A stretch of 64,000 nucleotides of DNA from Pythium myriotylum (lineage: Eukaryota > Oomycota > Peronosporomycetes > Pythiales > Pythiaceae), in NCBI GenBank assembly GCA_023091665.1, contig JALJCQ010000014.1, forward strand, positions 1,922,001 through 1,986,000, written 5' to 3'. Under the pieces are notes generated by a model. That model made no database searches. It was not told where the DNA came from and saw nothing but the letters and a program-made list of their open reading frames with translations. Made by a program: the position numbers and the translations under genes. This document shows, one piece after another, positions 61,201 through 64,000 of this stretch (its first letter is position 1; each line of letters starts with the position of its first letter).

Positions 61201-62581
61201 GACCGAGTCGGAGGTGCCACAGGTACGACTTGGACATGGCGCGACCTCGTCTTGTACTGGCGGCGTGGGCTGCTTCAGTCGACACTGGAGACATGTTGAG
61301 CTTGAACAGACCCTTGCCGATACGAGTGCCGATGGTCCGCTTGGCGCCCTTGAGAACGACGAAGCAACCGTCCTTGTCGAACGTCACGGGAGCAACGTCC
61401 TCCGTGAATCTTCCGACCGAGAACAGGTTGCGGCTGAGCTTGGGGATATGCCACACGTTGGTGAGCAAACCCTTCTTGACACCGCTTGGAGTCTTCATCG
61501 ACATGAGAATGTCTCCCACGCCAACCGCTTGGACCGTGCCATCATCGGCCAGATGCACGTCGACTGGGTCAATCTTCTTGTAGTTCATCATGAACTGCTT
61601 GGTTCGCGACATGTGCTGAGTCGCACCCGAGTCGACCAACCACGCCGTGGATTGACTCGACTTGCCTTGGGTCTTCCCGACCGAGAACAGGTACTCGCCG
61701 GGGTCTTCATCTCGCGCAAGGTTCGCTCGCTGGAACCGTTGCCGAGGGTTGCCGTTGCCGTTTCCGTTGCCATTGCCGCCGGAGTTGCCGTTGCCGTTGC
61801 CGTTGTCCTTGACACGCGAGTGGCACTCCGCGGCCCAATGACCGATCTTGCCGCAGTAGTTGCACGTGCCAGTCTTCTTGACTGCACGGCCCTTGGGCTT
61901 CGCGTCACTTGTCATGAACGCTTGGCCAAGCGTGGCTCCGTCGCCACCTTGCTCCTTGCGCTTCATGTCTTCATGGAGCAGCCGAGACGTCACGAGTTCC
62001 CACGTGAGCGCGTCGACACGCGACTCCAACGCCGTGATGAGGAACTGGTACGACTCGCTGAGACTGCCGAGAAGCGTGATCACCAAGTCGTCTTCGCTGA
62101 CCGGAGCGCCGACTGCGTCGAGTTGCTCCGCCAGGGTCTTGAGCTTGTTGATGTGCGTGAGCACATCGTCACCTTCTTCCATCATGGTCGTGAAGAAACG
62201 ACGACGAAGAAAGAGCTTGTTGGCAAGGCTCTTCTTCTCGAAGTGTTCTTCCAGTCTTGACCATGCATCTTGCGCACCACTCGCCGACCGAACCAGCGGG
62301 AGCTGCGAGTCTTCCATCGCGAGACAGATCATCGCGAGCGCCTTGCGAGACTTCTTCTTGAAGAGGGCTCGGTCCGCGTCGGTCTGGCACTGCTCGAGTT
62401 TGACCTCTCCACAGACAACTTCCCAGACGTCGCGTTCTTCGAGCACCATCTGCATCTTGAACTTCCATGTGTGGAAGTTGGTTCCGTCGAACTTGTTGAT
62501 GCGGGCTGGGGTGGTCGAATCCATGGCGAAGGCTGGGGAGGCGAAGTCGGTGGAGGCAGAGTCGGCTGGGCTTGGGCTCAT
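58214..62581 (-). CDS. Copia-1 S polyprotein (gag-pol), intact, 1,455 aa
   Basis: The frame starts at the ATG inside the primer-binding site (62581) and stops inside the 3' LTR (58214). Gag (UBN2-like) is at about 30-220 and the zinc knuckle C-x2-C-x4-H-x4-C at 240-253, followed by an Asn-Gly spacer. Protease has its catalytic Asp at 317 (DSGATQH). Integrase has a zinc head at about 456-500 and catalytic D521, D584 and E620 (D584 and E620 are separated by 35 residues, as usual). An acidic and Gln/Pro/Ser-rich linker follows. RT has D1027 and YVDD 1112-1115. RNase H has D1285, E1326 and D1363. The single-ORF layout, with integrase before RT, is typical Ty1/copia. All catalytic residues are present, so it is a candidate autonomous element. 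Confidence 0.95.
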   Translation of the reverse strand: MSPSPADSASTDFASPAFAMDSTTPARINKFDGTNFHTWKFKMQMVLEERDVWEVVCGEVKLEQCQTDADRALFKKKSRKALAMICLAMEDSQLPLVRSASGAQDAWSRLEEHFEKKSLANKLFLRRRFFTTMMEEGDDVLTHINKLKTLAEQLDAVGAPVSEDDLVITLLGSLSESYQFLITALESRVDALTWELVTSRLLHEDMKRKEQGGDGATLGQAFMTSDAKPKGRAVKKTGTCNYCGKIGHWAAECHSRVKDNGNGNGNSGGNGNGNGNGNPRQRFQRANLARDEDPGEYLFSVGKTQGKSSQSTAWLVDSGATQHMSRTKQFMMNYKKIDPVDVHLADDGTVQAVGVGDILMSMKTPSGVKKGLLTNVWHIPKLSRNLFSVGRFTEDVAPVTFDKDGCFVVLKGAKRTIGTRIGKGLFKLNMSPVSTEAAHAASTRRGRAMSKSYLWHLRLGHIGFSGLEAIVKKDLADGLDIGSVQEWEVCEGCALGKLTRVKFQSGTTKRSANLLDVVYSDVAGPMKTPTFGGMKYFATFTDDKSRLCKLYLMRSKDEVYDKFVEFVNWAENQTGRRVKVLRTDGGGEYQSAKLAKFCRKHGIEHDVTPPYTPQLNGVAERMNRTIGECGRCKLHHANLSDEYWGEAVMTAVEVRNRLPTRAQDSYKSPYEEWYGKKPLLANFKVFGCHAYVHVPKEKRSKFDARAILCRFLGYSDHEKAYRFEEIATGRIVISRDAQFMEDTFDDGRREEPWSKSVEFRDEDDDQDQDEATDNQDDEDMGEQPASPAPSQRSYERPEWQQGQRSQRPAAPASAQQPNVDYAPGSKRHSRTHSLENLAEPPVEKRYGRVGRTSGATPPPTQGPRTSLEDLSALLTSIEEEGVEDEDEEGEDVQEQGGEDQDHEEFALVVNSGGELPTSFKSAMESDDASNWKEACDSELESLKKNETWDLVPLPAGRKAITSKWVFKVKETAEGLVERYKARLVAKGFLQKYGIDFEETFAPVAKFTSIRTILSIAARHKLMIHQMDVKTAFLNGNLDEEIYMKQPEGFVDQRHPDYVCKLKRSLYGLKQSPRMWNQTIDAFMRKVGFTKCEMDHCVYVKRSGSAMIFVVIYVDDLILACNSLELLTATKRALSERFEMSDLGELKYCLGMEVDQDPKSGDVTMRQTKFLQSILTKFGMQDCKPVRTPQDPGLKLTKAMCEGGCKHEDTMKNVPYRSAVGALMYLMVGTRPDLAAAVGTLSQFAADPCPTHWQALKRVLRYLQATPTYGLQFSAPNDGRLVGYSDADWAGDIESRRSTSGYVFMLNGGCISWRSKKQRTVALSSTEAEYMALSEAIQEAVWLKAFLCELGEVASDQALTVYEDNQGAIALAKNPEFHKRTKHIDIRYHFVREKVEDGQVCLQYCPTQDMLADIMTKPIPTVQFDVLRTKLGVQDAVESRGGVEDDAPRTQRHHSS
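58260..58272 (-). other. Copia-1 S polypurine tract
   Basis: On the - strand GAGTCGAGGGGGG lies directly before the LTR start TGTTGAAG. Most other copies have GAGTCGAGGGGGAG here. The S variant changes the codon (RGGVED for RGSVED). Confidence 0.8.
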
Positions 62582-62585
62582 AACC
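62570..62585 (-). other. Copia-1 primer-binding site, half-tRNA-Met type, containing the gag ATG
   Basis: GGTTATGAGCCCAAGC directly follows the LTR end. It is complementary to an anticodon arm reading GGGCTCATAACC with anticodon CAT, as in tRNA-Met, not to a tRNA 3' CCA end. Drosophila copia is known to use the 5' half of initiator tRNA-Met in this way. The ATG that opens gag is the complement of the anticodon. The same site is present after every intact 5' LTR (18083, 25229, 32929, 46828, 56048 on +; left of 24783, 40493 and 51298 on -). Confidence 0.85.
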
Positions 62586-62615
62586 TGTTGGAAGGTCGCT
62601 TGGTTGGTGGGATGC

Positions 62616-62631
62616 AAAATGCAAAGTGAAT
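62616..62631 (-). promoter_or_regulatory. Copia-1 oomycete-type initiator match in the LTR
   Basis: On the - strand ATTCACTTTGCATTTT fits the Phytophthora core-promoter consensus GCTCATTYYNCAWTTT at 13 of 16 positions, about 30 bases before the LTR end. Copies with TTTACTTTGC (17724, 25142, 32570, 40493) lose the conserved C. A transcription start here is inferred. Confidence 0.5.
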
Positions 62632-62803
62632 TGATCGGGACTTAGTTCGCTGCTGCTACCTCTAAGCCGTCTGTGTGTGTCCTACGCTACCGTAATCAAA
62701 TGTATGTCCTACCTATCGTAAACATATGCAAACATAGACTGACTTCGTGGATACTTCAACGAAGTCGATGGGTGGCACTGGATTCAAACCAGAACCAGAC
62801 GGA

Positions 62804-62872
62804 GAATCTTCCACATGTCGAATCTTCCACATGTCGAATCTTCCACGGAGAATCTTCTGCAGGAGAATCTTC
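62804..62872 (-). promoter_or_regulatory. Copia-1 array of five GAAGATTC motifs in U3
   Basis: GAATCTTC on + (GAAGATTC on -) at 62804, 62820, 62836, 62850 and 62865, period 14-16 bases. Each fits nGAAnnTTCn, the basic heat-shock-element pair. The number varies between copies (two to six) through gain or loss of 14-16-base units. The parallel array in Copia-2 keeps GAA/TTC with different middle bases. Confidence 0.55.
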
Positions 62873-62944
62873 TACAGCCGAGCTTCAACTGCCGAGCTTC
62901 AACTGGAATGATGACGCTGGGTTCGAGGCGCATCATCTTCAACA

Positions 62945-64000
62945 GAACGGTGTGGCGGAGCGCATGAACCGAACCATCGGTGAGTGTGGTCGTTGCAAGC
63001 TCCACCATGCCAACTTGTCCGACGAGTACTGGGGCGAAGCCGTCATGACTGCAGTCGAAGTTCGCAACCGACTTCCGACCCGCGCTCAAGACTCGTACAA
63101 GTCGCCGTACGAAGAATGGTACGGGAAGAAGCCCTTGCTCGCCAACTTCAAGGTGTTCGGCTGCCATGCGTACGTCCACGTGCCCAAGGAGAAGCGGTCG
63201 AAGTTCGACGCCCGAGCCATCTTGTGTCGGTTCCTCGGCTACTCGGACCACGAGAAGGCGTATCGGTTTGAAGAAATCGCAACCGGTCGGATCGTCATCA
63301 GTCGAGACGCGCAGTTCATGGAAGACACATTCGACGATGGCAAGCGTGAAGAACCCTGGAGCAAGTCCGTCGAGTTCCGCGACGAGGATGATGATCAAGA
63401 TCAAGATGAAGCAACCGACAACCAAGATGATGAAGACATGGGTGAGCAGCCAGCCTCACCAGCACCAAGTCAGCGCAGCTACGAGCGACCGGAGTGGCAA
63501 CAGGGCCAGCGGTCGCAGCGTCCAGCAGCACCAGCATCGGCCCAGCAGCCGAATGTCGACTACGCACCAGGGTCCAAGCGCCACTCTCGCACGCACTCGC
63601 TCGAGAACCTGGCTGAACCGCCAGTTGAGAAGCGCTACGGACGGGTTGGTCGCACAAGTGGTGCGACTCCACCACCCACGCAAGGTCCAAGGACATCGCT
63701 CGAAGATCTGTCTGCACTGCTCACGTCGATCGAAGAGGAAGGCGTAGAAGATGAAGATGAAGAAGGCGAAGACGTGCAAGAACAAGGGGGAGAAGACCAA
63801 GATTACGAAGAGTTTGCTCTCGTCGTGAATTCAGGGGGAGAGTTGCCGACATCGTTCAAGTCGGCGATGGAATCCGACGACGCCAGCAACTGGAAGGAAG
63901 CCTGCGACTCCGAGCTCGAGTCGCTCAAGAAGAACGAGACATGGGACCTAGTCCCTTTGCCAGCCGGACGCAAGGCCATCACCAGCAAGTGGGTGTTCAA
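62945..64000 (+). pseudogene. Copia-1 R integrase end, linker and RT start (runs off the window)
   Basis: It continues from 62946 in the original frame with [18 protein letters not shown], the integrase end, the acidic linker and the start of RT (ITSKWVF) to the window edge without a visible stop. GAACG at 62945-62949 repeats the five bases before S. Without S the reading frame of R would be continuous here, so the only damage seen is the insertion. Confidence 0.92.

Larger units (their letters stand above)
57901..62944 (-). mobile_element. Copia-1 copy S: complete element, 5,044 bp, TSD GAACG
   Basis: Both LTRs are 359 bp (57901-58259 and 62586-62944) and differ at about five positions by eye. 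GAACG at 57896-57900 and 62945-62949 is the target-site duplication. Primer-binding site, uninterrupted polyprotein and polypurine tract are all present. This is the reference copy for the family in this window. Confidence 0.96.
62586..62944 (-). repeat. Copia-1 LTR (5' of S), 359 bp
   Basis: It runs from TGTTGGAAGG to CATCTTCAACA on the + strand. Terminal inverted repeat TGTTG/CAACA. Confidence 0.97.
55672..64000 (+). mobile_element. Copia-1 copy R, inserted in M and split by S; right end outside the window
   Basis: 5' LTR 55672-56047, internal 56048-57900 and 62945 to the window end. S (57901-62944) interrupts it at GAACG. Confidence 0.93.

Noticed and set aside
62570..62585. A tRNA-Met gene fragment
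   Set aside because: Only the anticodon-arm complement is present, at each LTR edge. It is a primer-binding site. No complete tRNA cloverleaf was found in the window.

Overview
The window is eukaryotic, repeat-dense DNA made almost entirely of LTR retrotransposons nested in one another. No bacterial genes, ribosomal RNA, tRNA or CRISPR array are visible. An oomycete source (Phytophthora, downy mildew or relative) is the best guess. The grounds are a SANT-like plus DOT1-type methyltransferase reading frame, the style of the Ty3 and Ty1 elements, and a good match to the oomycete core-promoter consensus at the end of the copia LTRs. This is inference, not proof.

Layout, left part. 1-3097 is the 3' half of a decayed Ty3/gypsy element (Gypsy-1, + strand) ending in a 338-bp LTR. 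3098-5332 is a small island with a frameshifted DOT1-like gene and one unrecognised reading frame. 5333-10649 is a second, different Ty3/gypsy element (Gypsy-2, - strand) with gag, protease, RT, RNase H and integrase in order, several point lesions, a 5' LTR and no 3' LTR. 10650-13991 holds short tandem repeats, homopolymer runs, a possible pogo/CENP-B-like transposase fragment and a decayed Pif1/Helitron-type helicase.

Layout, right part. From 13992 to the end the window is at least 14 copies of one Ty1/copia family (Copia-1: LTR about 359 bp, element about 5.04 kb, one ORF of about 1,455-1,459 codons) plus a fragment of a second copia family (Copia-2, 30270-32082). Orientations alternate and insertions are nested. 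Three target-site duplications (CAGCG, ATGAT, GAACG) fix the order: element P sits in N, S sits in R, and both N and R sit in M. M is the last visible unit of a minus-strand tandem array (J-K-L-M) that shares LTRs and interrupts element I. Copies J and S have uninterrupted polyproteins and both LTRs and could be autonomous. B, K, L, P and H are deletion derivatives.

How the parts work together. The Copia-1 LTR carries an array of five GAAnnTTC motifs, then a region resembling the oomycete initiator near its 3' end. Directly after the LTR is a primer-binding site that matches the anticodon arm of a tRNA-Met (half-tRNA priming, as in Drosophila copia), and the gag start codon lies inside that site. 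The polyprotein stop codon lies inside the 3' LTR. Copia-2 has a very different pol but nearly the same LTR promoter segment and a parallel five-motif array, which makes the LTR regulatory module the most interesting signal here.
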